64,000 bases of DNA from Microbacteriaceae bacterium (GCA_019638805.1 JAHBTA010000001.1:186001-250000), one strand, 5' to 3'; shown: positions 15,577-24,566, counted from the stretch's first letter. The notes: generated by a model from the letters alone, not told the origin. Program-made: numbers and translations.

Positions 15577-16650
15577 ATGTCTCGCACTGTCCGCCGCGGT
15601 GCCGCCGCGCTCCTCGCGGCCGTACTCGCCGCGATCCTCCTTCCGCTCAGCGCCGGCGCGAGCACCGATCCCGACGGGAACGGGCCGCAGACCTGGGCGC
15701 TGACCACCGCCACCGTCGACGGCCCGGACGGGCGAGGCGTCTTCCAGTACATCGTCGACCCCGACGACGTCTACGAGGACTTCCTCGCCGTGCGCAACTT
15801 CGGCGAGCAGGAGCTCACCGTCGCCGTCTACGCGCAAGATGCGCTGCAGACCTCGGAGCACGGCTTCGAGGTGCTCACTTCCGACGAACAGGCCCGTCGT
15901 ATCGGGGCCTGGACCACGATCGAGGCGACCGAGGTGACCGTGCCCGCGCGCGCGAGCGTCGTGATCCCGTTCTCGATCGCCGTGCCCGCCGACGCCGAGC
16001 CCGGCGATCACGCCGGCGCCATCGTCGCGGTGAGCACTCCCCCGGCGGAGTCGGGCACGACCGTGCAGTACCGCACCGGCACCCGCGTCTACATGCGGGT
16101 GGCGGGCCCGGTCGAAGCGGGCCTCGCCGTCGACAGGCTCTCGGGGCACTACGAACCGCGATGGTCGCCGTTCGCCGCCGCGCCGCTGGACCTCTCCGCG
16201 ACGCTGGAGAACACCGGGAACGTCCGGGTCTCGCCCGAAGCGGTCGCCACGGTCAGCAGTTTGTTCGGCTGGTGGTCGAGATCCGCCCCGCTGGAGGGCT
16301 TCGACGAGATCCTGCCGCGTGGCGCGCAGAGCGGGAGTGCGCGCCTGGACGAGGTGCCACCGCTCGGCCCGCTCTGGGTGACGGTCGAGGTGCCGGTCGT
16401 GCAGTCCTCCGGGCAGGACGTCACCTCGTTCACCACCGTCGTCACGCAGACCGTCGTCGTCTGGGCTGTGCCGTGGGTGCTCGTCATCGCGGTCTCCCTG
16501 CTGCTCGTCGCGGCGGCGCTCGCGATCGTCAACCTCCGTCGCCGTCGCCGTGCGCGCAAGGCCGATGGCCCCGCGATGCCGGAGGATCCGGATACGTCGG
16601 ATGCCGCAGCAGCTGCTCCCGCCGAGGGCCAGCCCGCCCTGACACCCTGA
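15577..16650 (+). CDS. Secreted, membrane-anchored DUF916/WxL-interacting-like surface protein
   Basis: A 357-aa protein with a signal peptide (MSRTVRRGAAALLAAVLAAI, cleavage near AGA-ST), an immunoglobulin-like ectodomain resembling the DUF916 peptidoglycan-binding region (YIVDPDDVYEDFLAVRNFGE; VPADAEPGDHAGAIVAV), one C-terminal membrane helix (WAVPWVLVIAVSLLLVAAA) and an RRRRRARK cytoplasmic tail. The start at 15577 follows AGGAG by 11 nt; a longer upstream frame adds no signal peptide logic. Such proteins usually stand next to other surface proteins, but here the upstream partner has been removed by the IS21-linked deletion. Role: cell-wall attachment or surface assembly, inferred. Confidence 0.78.
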   Translation: MSRTVRRGAAALLAAVLAAILLPLSAGASTDPDGNGPQTWALTTATVDGPDGRGVFQYIVDPDDVYEDFLAVRNFGEQELTVAVYAQDALQTSEHGFEVLTSDEQARRIGAWTTIEATEVTVPARASVVIPFSIAVPADAEPGDHAGAIVAVSTPPAESGTTVQYRTGTRVYMRVAGPVEAGLAVDRLSGHYEPRWSPFAAAPLDLSATLENTGNVRVSPEAVATVSSLFGWWSRSAPLEGFDEILPRGAQSGSARLDEVPPLGPLWVTVEVPVVQSSGQDVTSFTTVVTQTVVVWAVPWVLVIAVSLLLVAAALAIVNLRRRRRARKADGPAMPEDPDTSDAAAAAPAEGQPALTP

Positions 16651-16659
16651 CCCGATCCT

Positions 16660-16704
16660 CCGCAGGTTCTGTGCCAGACCTGTGCCCCGGTACAGAACCT
16701 GCGG
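16660..16704. terminator. Bidirectional terminator hairpin
   Basis: Arms ccgcaggttctgt and acagaacctgcgg (13 bp, perfect) enclose a 19-nt loop in the short gap between two convergent genes. Position and symmetry fit a shared terminator, although the T-run is weak. Confidence 0.7.
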
Positions 16705-16720
16705 TCCTCGGCGGCTCTGC

Positions 16721-17266
16721 TCAGCTGGTCGTTCGCAGGCTCACCCGGGGGAAGTCGACCGGAACGGCGAGCGCGATGTTGATGTAGTTGGTGAAGACGT
16801 TGAGGGCGACCTGCCCGATGGTCTCGACGATCTGCTCATCGTTCCAGCCGTGGTCGCGCAGCGCCTGCACATCCTCGTCGGAGACCTGACCGCGATCCTC
16901 GACGAGGGCGAGCGCGAAGCGGAGGAGCGCGGCGGTGCGGGCGTCCTCGGCGTCGCCGGTCTGCGCGGCGGCGAGGGTATCGGCGGAGAGCCCGGCCTTG
17001 CGGCCGAGGGCGGTGTGCGCGGCGAGGCAGTAGTCGCACGAGTTGCGATTGGCCACCGCCACCGCGACCTGCTCGCTCACGGCGGGACCCAGTGCGCCGC
17101 CACCGTATGCCCCGAAGGCGGCCCACATGCTCTGGAGGGCTGCGGGCGAGTTCGCCACCGCGCGGAACATGGCGGGCACGGTGCCGAACGCGGTCTGGAT
17201 CTGATCCAGCTGTTCTTTCACGGATCCCGTGGCGGAGGTGGATTCGACGAGGGGGACACGAGACAT
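16721..17266 (-). CDS. AhpD-like carboxymuconolactone decarboxylase-family protein
   Basis: A 181-aa all-helical protein with the AhpD/CMD redox motif NSCDYCLAAH (Cys77, Cys80, His84). Proteins of this type are peroxidase-related disulphide reductases, often induced by oxidants or electrophiles. The ATG at 17266 is preceded by AAGGAG; the much longer frame upstream has no support. It is divergent from the AraC-type gene at 17396 with a 129-nt gap, which suggests that the regulator controls it. It converges on the DUF916-type gene through the shared terminator. Confidence 0.88.
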   Translation of the reverse strand: MSRVPLVESTSATGSVKEQLDQIQTAFGTVPAMFRAVANSPAALQSMWAAFGAYGGGALGPAVSEQVAVAVANRNSCDYCLAAHTALGRKAGLSADTLAAAQTGDAEDARTAALLRFALALVEDRGQVSDEDVQALRDHGWNDEQIVETIGQVALNVFTNYINIALAVPVDFPRVSLRTTS

Positions 17267-17395
17267 GTTGCACTCCTTCTGATGGGGCCCGTCGGGCCGA
17301 CGTGAACTGGTTCCTCTCCAGCCTCCTCTCGACGAGCGGACGGAAAGACACGAATCATCTGGAATACATACCGGATCATCTGAGAGACTGTCGGC

Positions 17396-18361
17396 ATGGC
17401 CTCGATCGACCGGCTCTCGCCACTGCTGGAGAGCTTCCGGGTGCACACCCGCCTGTTCCACACCGGGCCGCTGTGCGGGGTGACCACCTTCGCCGCGGTA
17501 CCCGGACGCGGCTTCCTGCACATCCTGCGGGAGGGCGAGATGGAGCTCGCCCATGAGGGCGCCCCGGGACTCGGGGGCGTACGACGGATCGACGAGCCGA
17601 GCGTCCTGTTCTACCCGCGTCCGGTTGCGCACGTCTTCCGCAACGCTCCGACGGAGGACTCCGACTTCGCCTGCGCCGCGGTCGACTTCGACGGCGGGGC
17701 CTCCCATCCGCTCGTCCGCACGCTCCCGCCGATGATCGTGCTGCCGCTGTCGGCCGTGTCGACGCTCGAGCCGGCCCTGGCGATGCTGTTCGCCGAGATC
17801 GACGAGGTTCGGTGCGGCCGCCGGGTGCTCGCCGACCGGCTCTTCGAGGTCGTGCTCATCCAGCTGCTGCGCTGGCTCCTCGATCACGCCGAGGAGGTCG
17901 CGCTGCCCACGGGCCTTCTGACGGGGCTCACCGACTGGCGTCTGGCCCGTGTGCTGGTCGCGCTGCACGAGGAACCGGGGCGAGCCTGGTCGCTGCGGGC
18001 GATGGCGGAGGAGGCGCGGATGTCGCGCAGCTCCTTCGCCGCGAGGTTCACGCAGCTCGTCGGCGTCCCTCCGGCCGACTACCTGGCGGGCTGGCGGATC
18101 ACCCTCGCGCAGGGACGGCTCCGCGACGGCGACACCGTCACCCGGATCGCCCACGAGCTCGGCTACAGCGGCGCCCCCGCTCTGTCGAGGGCGTTTGCGC
18201 AGCGCACCGGCCACTCGCCGCGCGCATGGCTCGCCCTCGACTCGGTCGGGACGACTTCCGACGGCTGTTCAGCGAGTTCGGCAACCACCACGTCAACATC
18301 GGTGATGTCGTCATGCTGGCGACAAACACCCTCTGCGGAGCAGAGCCTGAGGGCTGGATAA
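17396..18361 (+). CDS. AraC-family regulator, 3' end replaced at a junction
   Basis: Residues 1-180 are a cupin-type AraC_binding domain (RIDEPSVLFYPRPVAHVFRN), and about 195-285 are two helix-turn-helices (AMAEEARMSRSSFAARF; VTRIAHELGYSGAPALSRAF ending SPRAW). After LALDSVG the translation becomes low-complexity SDGCSASSATTTS, which is the out-of-frame reading of a second AraC gene. So the natural C-terminus was probably lost at about 18250, with little harm because the second helix-turn-helix is complete. Divergent to the AhpD-like gene, its likely target. Confidence 0.8.
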   Translation: MASIDRLSPLLESFRVHTRLFHTGPLCGVTTFAAVPGRGFLHILREGEMELAHEGAPGLGGVRRIDEPSVLFYPRPVAHVFRNAPTEDSDFACAAVDFDGGASHPLVRTLPPMIVLPLSAVSTLEPALAMLFAEIDEVRCGRRVLADRLFEVVLIQLLRWLLDHAEEVALPTGLLTGLTDWRLARVLVALHEEPGRAWSLRAMAEEARMSRSSFAARFTQLVGVPPADYLAGWRITLAQGRLRDGDTVTRIAHELGYSGAPALSRAFAQRTGHSPRAWLALDSVGTTSDGCSASSATTTSTSVMSSCWRQTPSAEQSLRAG

Positions 18362-19065
18362 CGACGACCACGATCTACCTTGACCGTGACTATCTGATCG
18401 ATCAGGTGTTCTGGCAGTACGCCGCACAGTTCTGCGACCGTCACAACGCACGCGACTTCTTCGACGCCCACTACTCGACGCCCGCGCAGATCGTCCGTAT
18501 CGGCGAGGACCGCGCAGGGATGCTCATGCCGTGGCTGGATGAACTCACCGAACTCAGCCTTGATGGGCCACAGCCGGAGCGGTTCCTGCGGGCGCAAGCG
18601 CTGCTCTTCTCGGTGCTTGATGTCATCGTGCCATTCATGACGACGACAGCCGCCACGGTGAGCGGTCGCCGTGGAAGCACCGTGATCCCCGCTGCGCCGC
18701 GACACCGTCAGTTCACGCCACTTGGCGTCGAAGCCCGCCACATCGCGCAGCTCATACGAGACGATCCGGCGCGCCAATGGACCGTGCCGGAACTGGCGGA
18801 GGCCGTTCACCTGTCGCCGTCGCAGTTGAGGCGTGTTTTCGTGGAGGCGTTCGGAAAGGCGCCCATCGCGTATCTGACGATGGTGCGCACCGAACGGATG
18901 GCACAGCTACTGCGCTCCACCGTGCTTCCGATCAAGCAGATCGCAGCAGATGTGGGATGGGCGGATGCCGACTTCGCGGCCCGCCAGTTCCGACGGAGCC
19001 TTGGGGTAACGCCAACCACCTACCGGCAGTTCGTCTGCGCGCCCGATCCGGGCGACGCAGCGTAG
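18262..19065 (+). pseudogene. AraC-family regulator, 5' truncated
   Basis: From RLFSEFG onward the frame closely follows the intact 334-aa AraC protein at 35060-36064 (LGDVVxLAxNTLCGAEPEGW, DQVFWQ, VRIGEDRAG, LMPWLDELT, HLSPSQLRRVF). The first about 75 residues are absent and the upstream reading in this frame is the wrong frame of another AraC gene. The DNA-binding C-terminus is intact, so an internal start (for example at 18313) could give a truncated product. The break marks the left edge of ICE-derived DNA in this window. Confidence 0.8.
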
Positions 19066-19092
19066 ACGCCGCCTCGATAAAGCAGCGGTCGA

Positions 19093-19449
19093 TCAGACCG
19101 CTTGCTCGACCAGCTCGATTGATGCTCGTCGTTCGGCGCGAGCGGCCACGGCCTCGCGCACGCGAGTACGGGCGAGCAGGATCAGGCTGACGGGTCCCAT
19201 GATGATGAACTTCATCGAGTTCCACAGGCAGAAGAGGACGAGGAGGTTGAGCCATCCGGGTCCGCCGTCTGCGATGAGGGTAGTGAAGGTGCTCGCTGCC
19301 AGCAGGTAGGGCACGGCGAGGAGCATCGCGGGTACACCCCATTTGAGTCCTCGGCGGGTTCGGATGGCGTCGAGGAGGATGTTGGTGGGCATGTAGCGGC
19401 GCAGGAACGCGCGGGTGTGTACGCTGAGGGTCCAGAGCTGGCGGATCAT
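19093..19449 (-). CDS. Small ICE-associated membrane protein (annotated elsewhere as sulfate permease-like)
   Basis: A 118-aa protein starting MIRQLWTLSVHTRAFLRRYM with two to three hydrophobic helices (WGVPAMLLAVPYLLAA; LNLLVLFCLWNSMKFIIMG) and a basic C-terminus. Very similar small proteins accompany conjugative elements in Microbacteriaceae and carry a doubtful 'sulfate permease' name; there is no transporter fold here. The start at 19449 is preceded by GAGAGG. It is downstream of the relaxase gene on the same strand, 152 nt away, and probably belongs to the transfer region. Actual function unknown. Confidence 0.7.
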   Translation of the reverse strand: MIRQLWTLSVHTRAFLRRYMPTNILLDAIRTRRGLKWGVPAMLLAVPYLLAASTFTTLIADGGPGWLNLLVLFCLWNSMKFIIMGPVSLILLARTRVREAVAARAERRASIELVEQAV

Positions 19450-19601
19450 GACGGGGTTTCCTCTCACATGCACGACGGATCGTCGGAGGCGGTGCGTGTG
19501 TGAGTGGCCTTACGGCCTGCCCCGAGGAGCGTCATATCAAGGAGAAATCCGCCTCACTTTCAAGGGTACGACGCGCCGGCGACATTCGGAAGGGCAACCG
19601 A

Positions 19602-22600
19602 TCACAGGCCCCGACTCGCACCCTCGCGCCGCGCCGCCCGCGAAGGACCATCGCTGCCAGCGAACCCGACCGGGTCGCGGAGCCTCGCGAGTGCGGCTTT
19701 CGCTCGTGCCGCGTCAATCTTCTGCGCATCGCTATCGGGCGCTGGGCCGAGCGGCGTGCGTGTGGTGATGCCGTAACGGTCGCGATACGCGGCTACCGTT
19801 CGCGCTTGCCGTTTCCAGGCTGCCGCGGCTCCCGTCTCTGCCGGTGTGTCTCCGAGCGCGAGCACCCATTCCTGCTGTTCGGTGATCGCTTGGTCGAGGA
19901 CGGCTTCGGCGCGTTGCTGGATCAGCTCGCGCCGTTCCGTGAGGGCCTTTCGCATCTCGGCGGACATGGGTCCTGCTGCTTCGGGGATGAGGCCGGCGAT
20001 CAGGCGGGGGGCCTTGCGGGTGCGCCCGGAACCAGCCGGCCTCTCGGTGGCGCGGGCGAGGCGGTGGTGCAGGACGGAGGCGATGTCGTCGGCGTCGCCG
20101 AAGCCGCGTGCTGCGACCAGGCGTGGCATGAGGGCGTCGATGTTGTGGTGGTTCGCTTCCGCCCGCCGGAGTTCTGCGGTGAGTGCGCCGAATGCATCGG
20201 AGTGGATCGTGTCTTCTGCGTCGTCCGGGGTGAGGCCGGATTCGCGGATGAGGGTGGCGTAGCGGTCGTGTTGGGCGGCTTGCGCGATTGTCTCGTACTC
20301 GGCCGCGAGTTGACCCACCGACCCCCAGGTCTCGTGTTCGGCCGTGATGGTCTCGTGCGCGGACAGCTCGGAGCCGACGTGCTGCAGGACCCCGTAGAGC
20401 ACGCTCCGCGCGGTCGCATCAGGATCATCCGCAGGGTGTGGAGTGGTGTGGTTGTCGTCGGGGCGATCGGTCGCGAGGTAAACGAGGTTCGACTGCCTGC
20501 CGCGGGTCATCGCGACATACAGGTTCTCCCTCGTCGTTGACGGGTCAGCGAGCACATGGGAGGTGTCCGTGGTGATGCCTTGTGCCCTGTAAGCGGTCAC
20601 TGCGTATCCCAGATCAACGTGATCGGAGACGTAGTCGGCCGGGAGGATCACGGTGCCGCGGCTGTTCGCGCGGCGGGCAGTGAGTGATCCGTCATCGCGA
20701 ATGTCGGTGACGGTCCAGCGGTCCCCGTTGCGTACCCATCCCCGTCGGGTGTGGAGTCGGCGGTCGTTCTTCCTAGTGATGATCGTGTCACCGACCCCGG
20801 CACGAGCATCACTGTGGAGGGCGACTTCACGGCGGGCGTTCACGGCGCCGTCGAGGATGAGGTCGGCACGGGCACGCTGATTCAGAGCGTGGACGGACTC
20901 GGTCGAGTCCGCGATCAACACTGTTGCGAACCCCGCGATGGTGTCGGTGCGCCAGGCGGTGTAGGCGGCGTCGATCATCGCCTCAGTGTTCCCACCCGTG
21001 ACGCGACCCTGGGCGGCGTAGGCGTCGATGGCTTCGGGCCGGCCGTGACGGAGATCAAGGGAGGCGGTCTTCTCCCAGTCGTTGACGAAACGGTGAACAT
21101 CGACCAGTTCGGGGGCGTCGTTTCGGTCGTGGACGAGGAGGGAGAACGCGCCGCCGGCGGTGGCGGATTGCAGTTGCGCCCAGTCACCCACCAACAGCAC
21201 CTTCGCACCCACCTCCACCGCATGTTCCGTGATGCGATCGAGTGAGAGCGTGCCGGCGAGGGAGGCTTCATCCACGATCACGAGCTGCCCCTGACGGAAG
21301 GACGCGCCGCTGTTCTGGTGGTCTTGCCACCACTTCGCGGTGTTCTCCGTCCGGATACCGAGATCATCAGAGAGAACCTGCGCGGCAACCGCCGACGGTG
21401 CGAGGCCGACAACGCTGCCGCGCCCGTGCTCCCGCTCCCACGCGATGCGAAGGGCACGCATCGCTGTCGTCTTCCCAGCACCCGCCGGCCCGACCAGGAC
21501 GTCCACTACTCGACCTGAGATCGCAATGCCGACGAGGCCGGCGGCTTGATCGTCCGCGAGGAGCCTGCCGTCGCGATCTGGGCGACGGGTGACCTTCTCG
21601 ACCACCGCAACCGGCACGGTGGGTGATGTCATGGTGCGGGCACGCTCGAGGAGCCGGTCTTCCGCCGCAAGGATGTCCGGCGATGAGTAGACGGTCGATG
21701 CGACGGGTCGGAACCTGCTGCTGTCGTCACCCCGACGGAACACAGTCGGGCTGGACGCGAGCTCGGGCGGGGTGAGCCGGATCGACGCGTGTTCGGCGGC
21801 ATCAACCACCATCCCGACGACCGCTTCACGATCCTGCGTGGTGGCGAACCGGTAGGGCATGGTCTGTCGTGCGGCTTCGGCGGTGAGGTTCCAGCGCCGC
21901 CAAGTCGACCGCTTCTCACCGACCGCCTCCACCACGCTGCGCCCGAGCGAGGCGATCACGTCCAAAGGCACATCGTCCGCGCGCAACAGCATGGGCGCGT
22001 CGTTGGCGGTGACGGTACGGGCCCAGCGGGTAGCGTCTTCACCGAGAAGATGCGACGCACGTTCCCGCCACTCGTTGGTGAGGTCTGCGAGGGAACGGAC
22101 CTGCTTCTCCGGCCGGGTCGCCAACGTCGCCTGCGCACGCAACTTGATGACCGTCGCCAGCGACGGCTGCCGACCGTGACGGGCGACGTACTTGGCGATG
22201 AGATGGTTCTTCTCCTTGTCAATCTGCCTTGACCTCGATGAGAACTCAGCCACCAGTCGCTCGGGAACCGTGGTGATCGCCCAGGCAGGGTTGCGGTCAC
22301 GCCCCATGTCCCGCGCCTCCCACTCGACGCCGAAGGCACGGGTGAGGTGATCGGCAAAGACGGCTTCGTGAAGTTCGGACAGGGCGACGGTCGCGGCGTG
22401 AAGGGGGCGACCGTCGAGAGAGCGCCATTTGCCATCGTGGACGGTCTGCACCTTGTTCGAGATCACCACATGCGTGTGCAGATGCGGGTCACCCGCCCGC
22501 GAGTCGTAATGATCGAACGCGGTGGCAATCACCCCGGACACATCGGCCTGCGCAACCGCCCCGTTGCGTCCTGCAGCACCCACGCGGGTTACTGCAACCT

Positions 22601-23150
22601 CTCGCTCGATGAACGCAACCATCTCGGCAACCGCCGCGTGATGCGCGTCCGCAATCAGCGATTGCGTGCCAGCGTCCGACACCGCCCACAGCACTGATGC
22701 GGACTTCGGAATCGAGAACGTGAAATCGAACCCTGCAACCGCCTTCCGCACCCCACGTGCGCTCTCCTCGGCCGCGATTGCGGCGACCGCCTCGGCACGC
22801 TCGGTCACGGGAAGGTCGGCGTCGAGCCTCGACGTGCGGTGTTCGATGCGCTCGGTCACGGTCGGGTACTTCCGATACGGACTGCCGAGCGCCTTATCAG
22901 TCACCGGGTCGCGGCCCTGCCCGATCAGACGTTGAAGCTGCTGCTCGGAAACCTCGTCGCCGACCGTGATTGTTCCGCCGCCGAGCGCGGTAACGGCTGA
23001 CCCGAGCCATCGGCCCGGCGGCGTTCCTTCCTCCGTGTAGTACCTCGTCAACGGAGTCGAGGGCACCCGATCACCGTCGCCAGTAGCGACGGTGCGCAGG
23101 AGGTACTTGTAGCCGTCACCGGCGGACATCACCCGCATCGAAACCGTCAC
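19602..23150 (-). CDS. traA: MobF-type conjugative relaxase-helicase (TraA/TrwC-like)
   Basis: A 1182-aa relaxase. The N-terminal TrwC domain starts with Tyr14/Tyr16 (GDGYKYLL), candidates for the DNA-nicking tyrosine, and contains the three-histidine metal site HLHTHVV at 223-229. A RecD-like helicase follows with Walker A GPAGAGKT at 554-561 and VDEAS at 626-630, and late UvrD-type motif GYAVTAYRAQGIT. The C-terminal 250 residues are helical. It nicks oriT, stays bound to the 5' end and unwinds the transferred strand. GTG at 23150 is chosen: AGGAGAGG lies upstream and the frame further upstream is not conserved-looking. Intact. Confidence 0.93.
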   Translation of the reverse strand: MTVSMRVMSAGDGYKYLLRTVATGDGDRVPSTPLTRYYTEEGTPPGRWLGSAVTALGGGTITVGDEVSEQQLQRLIGQGRDPVTDKALGSPYRKYPTVTERIEHRTSRLDADLPVTERAEAVAAIAAEESARGVRKAVAGFDFTFSIPKSASVLWAVSDAGTQSLIADAHHAAVAEMVAFIEREVAVTRVGAAGRNGAVAQADVSGVIATAFDHYDSRAGDPHLHTHVVISNKVQTVHDGKWRSLDGRPLHAATVALSELHEAVFADHLTRAFGVEWEARDMGRDRNPAWAITTVPERLVAEFSSRSRQIDKEKNHLIAKYVARHGRQPSLATVIKLRAQATLATRPEKQVRSLADLTNEWRERASHLLGEDATRWARTVTANDAPMLLRADDVPLDVIASLGRSVVEAVGEKRSTWRRWNLTAEAARQTMPYRFATTQDREAVVGMVVDAAEHASIRLTPPELASSPTVFRRGDDSSRFRPVASTVYSSPDILAAEDRLLERARTMTSPTVPVAVVEKVTRRPDRDGRLLADDQAAGLVGIAISGRVVDVLVGPAGAGKTTAMRALRIAWEREHGRGSVVGLAPSAVAAQVLSDDLGIRTENTAKWWQDHQNSGASFRQGQLVIVDEASLAGTLSLDRITEHAVEVGAKVLLVGDWAQLQSATAGGAFSLLVHDRNDAPELVDVHRFVNDWEKTASLDLRHGRPEAIDAYAAQGRVTGGNTEAMIDAAYTAWRTDTIAGFATVLIADSTESVHALNQRARADLILDGAVNARREVALHSDARAGVGDTIITRKNDRRLHTRRGWVRNGDRWTVTDIRDDGSLTARRANSRGTVILPADYVSDHVDLGYAVTAYRAQGITTDTSHVLADPSTTRENLYVAMTRGRQSNLVYLATDRPDDNHTTPHPADDPDATARSVLYGVLQHVGSELSAHETITAEHETWGSVGQLAAEYETIAQAAQHDRYATLIRESGLTPDDAEDTIHSDAFGALTAELRRAEANHHNIDALMPRLVAARGFGDADDIASVLHHRLARATERPAGSGRTRKAPRLIAGLIPEAAGPMSAEMRKALTERRELIQQRAEAVLDQAITEQQEWVLALGDTPAETGAAAAWKRQARTVAAYRDRYGITTRTPLGPAPDSDAQKIDAARAKAALARLRDPVGFAGSDGPSRAARREGASRGL

Positions 23151-23432
23151 CAGGCACCGCCTCTCCTCACCCCGAAGGTGAGCTCCGCAGCCCGCGGGCG
23201 CGGTGACTTCTGAGGTCACTTTCGGGAGGCGGCAAACCTCGCTTGCAAGACGCGTGACAACCCGTTCGAGCGAACCGCAAGAGGGTCGGAGGCGATGCTT
23301 GTCGACGGCAGTCCGAGCGACCTGGGAGGCATCGGCTGGGCGGCTGCGCGTGGAGTGGTTCGTGCACCTGGTGGGTGACCAGCTCGGAGCAGCAACACGG
23401 CTCCGAGGATCACCGTTCCAGGAGGTTCGCCC
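23151..23432. promoter_or_regulatory. Divergent control region between relaxase and methyltransferase; candidate oriT
   Basis: The 282-nt region contains several inverted repeats: CTCACC/GGTGAG (23166-23182) directly upstream of the relaxase ribosome binding site, GGTGACTTCTGAGGTCAC near 23204, and gcaa-acctcgc-ttgc near 23233. On the right it holds the GTGCACCTG leader of the methyltransferase with stem CTCGGAGC (23383-23390) / GCTCCGAG (23400-23407) and outer stem GGTGA/TCACC. MobF oriT sites usually lie beside the relaxase gene and hold such repeats, so oriT is likely here; the nic site cannot be assigned. Confidence 0.5.
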
Positions 23433-24566
23433 GTGGCCGACCAGACCCTCACCGACCGCACCGCGCCGCTGCGTGTCGGGTCGCTGTTCTCTGGTTACGG
23501 CGGGCTCGATCTCGCCGTCGAGGAAGTCTTCGGAGCACGCACGATTTGGTTCTCCGAAATCAATGTACCCGTCGCCCGCGTCTTCGCCCACCACTGGCCT
23601 GACGCCCCGAATCTCGGCGACATCACCACCATCGACTGGAGCTCCGTTCCTCCGGTGGACATCCTCTGCGGTGGGTTCCCCTGCCAGGACGTATCGACCG
23701 TCGGCAAGATGGCCGGCTTGAAACCCGGCACTCGCTCCGGCTTGTGGGTTCACATGGCGGCAGCGATCGACGCTCTGCAACCGGAGTGGGTCGTGATTGA
23801 GAACGTCCGCGGGCTGCTCTCCGCACCCGCGATCCGCGCAAGCCACGAAGGAGATGACGATGAGCAACGCAACCCCCGAGATGCAACCCCTCGCGGTGTG
23901 GAATCCGACCCGTGGCATATGGGAGAAACCGCAGCGCGACCTCTTCGGGCAGCGGGAGCAGTTCTGGGAGACCTGGCCGACCTCCGGTATGACGCGCAAT
24001 GGATCGGTTTACCCGCTTCCTCCATCGGCGCACCCCACCCTCGATACCGCGTTTTCATCATCGCCCACCGCACTCTTCCGAACCCCACTCGCCTCGGACG
24101 CTTCCCGTGGAGGCGAAAGTCTCCAGCAGGTGAAATCCAGGCGCGGGACGATCGCGCTCAGTCACCAGGTCATCGACCTGGTGCTCCACGGGCCCGCCGG
24201 TTACCCCAGGCCGGAGGAACCGACCCTGTGGAGCCTGATCGGGCAGTTCTTCAACGATGGGGAAAGTACGCCGAAGCTGTGAGCCGGTGGGAACAGATCG
24301 TCGATCGACCTGCACCCGCTCCGGCGTTCCTCAAAGAGGCGACCGGTCCGCGCCCTGCGCCGGAATTTGTGGAATGGCTTATGGGTCTACCGCCGGGATG
24401 GGTCACGGATATGAGTCACGGACTCACCACGAACCAAAAACTTGCAGCCCTTGGGAATGGTGTTCTTCCCAGACAGGCAGTCCTTGCCCTCGAGAGTCTC
24501 CGGAATTCCTTCCTGCGCCCCGGGATTGTGTGCGACCGATCTGCCGTTTCAGTTGGTGCGTGCTGA
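23433..24566 (+). CDS. DNA cytosine-5 methyltransferase
   Basis: A 377-aa C5-methyltransferase. SLFSGYGGLDLA at residues 17-28 binds SAM, GGFPCQDVS at 80-88 holds catalytic Cys84, and VIENVRGLL at 121-129 is motif VI. The C-terminus NQKLAALGNGVLP is motif X. Starts at GTG with CCAGGAGG upstream. It is the first backbone gene right of the relaxase and may protect the entering element from restriction. A second gene is nested in a different frame (23860-24282) over the variable region, which explains the odd Arg/Pro-rich stretch around residues 225-280. A decayed relative lies at 6430-6696. Confidence 0.9.
   Translation: MADQTLTDRTAPLRVGSLFSGYGGLDLAVEEVFGARTIWFSEINVPVARVFAHHWPDAPNLGDITTIDWSSVPPVDILCGGFPCQDVSTVGKMAGLKPGTRSGLWVHMAAAIDALQPEWVVIENVRGLLSAPAIRASHEGDDDEQRNPRDATPRGVESDPWHMGETAARPLRAAGAVLGDLADLRYDAQWIGLPASSIGAPHPRYRVFIIAHRTLPNPTRLGRFPWRRKSPAGEIQARDDRAQSPGHRPGAPRARRLPQAGGTDPVEPDRAVLQRWGKYAEAVSRWEQIVDRPAPAPAFLKEATGPRPAPEFVEWLMGLPPGWVTDMSHGLTTNQKLAALGNGVLPRQAVLALESLRNSFLRPGIVCDRSAVSVGAC
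23860..24282 (+). CDS. Nested overlapping gene inside the methyltransferase gene
   Basis: A 140-aa protein read in a different frame, wholly within the methyltransferase gene. It begins MSNATPEMQPLAVWNPTRG and contains ETWPTSGMTRNGSVYPLPPS and PLASDASRGGE, a pattern I know from methyltransferase-linked phage proteins of unknown function. AAGGAG at 23848-23853 lies 6 nt before the ATG at 23860, so it has its own ribosome binding site inside the other gene. The degraded copy at 6430-6696 preserves the end of both frames (SLIDELFNAGN here SLIGQFFNDG). Function unknown; possibly a methyltransferase partner. Confidence 0.75.
   Translation: MSNATPEMQPLAVWNPTRGIWEKPQRDLFGQREQFWETWPTSGMTRNGSVYPLPPSAHPTLDTAFSSSPTALFRTPLASDASRGGESLQQVKSRRGTIALSHQVIDLVLHGPAGYPRPEEPTLWSLIGQFFNDGESTPKL

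Noticed and set aside
16660..16704. Inverted repeat considered as IS end
   Set aside because: It lies symmetrically between convergent genes and is not repeated elsewhere, so a terminator is the simpler reading.
16721..18214. A 497-codon minus frame covering the AraC gene
   Set aside because: Only the part after the ATG at 17266 matches the AhpD family; the rest is the reverse of a real AraC gene in GC-rich DNA.
17812..18261. Possible longer AraC protein made by joining both AraC genes
   Set aside because: The first gene is in another frame, so the upstream part is a non-coding reading and no fusion protein is made.
23151..23999. Extension of the relaxase frame into the methyltransferase gene
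   Set aside because: The extension has no conserved motif, lies antisense to a real gene, and a ribosome binding site supports the GTG at 23150.
24255..24275. A ggaaagtac match to the shared 36-nt element
   Set aside because: Only nine bases match and it lies inside the methyltransferase gene.
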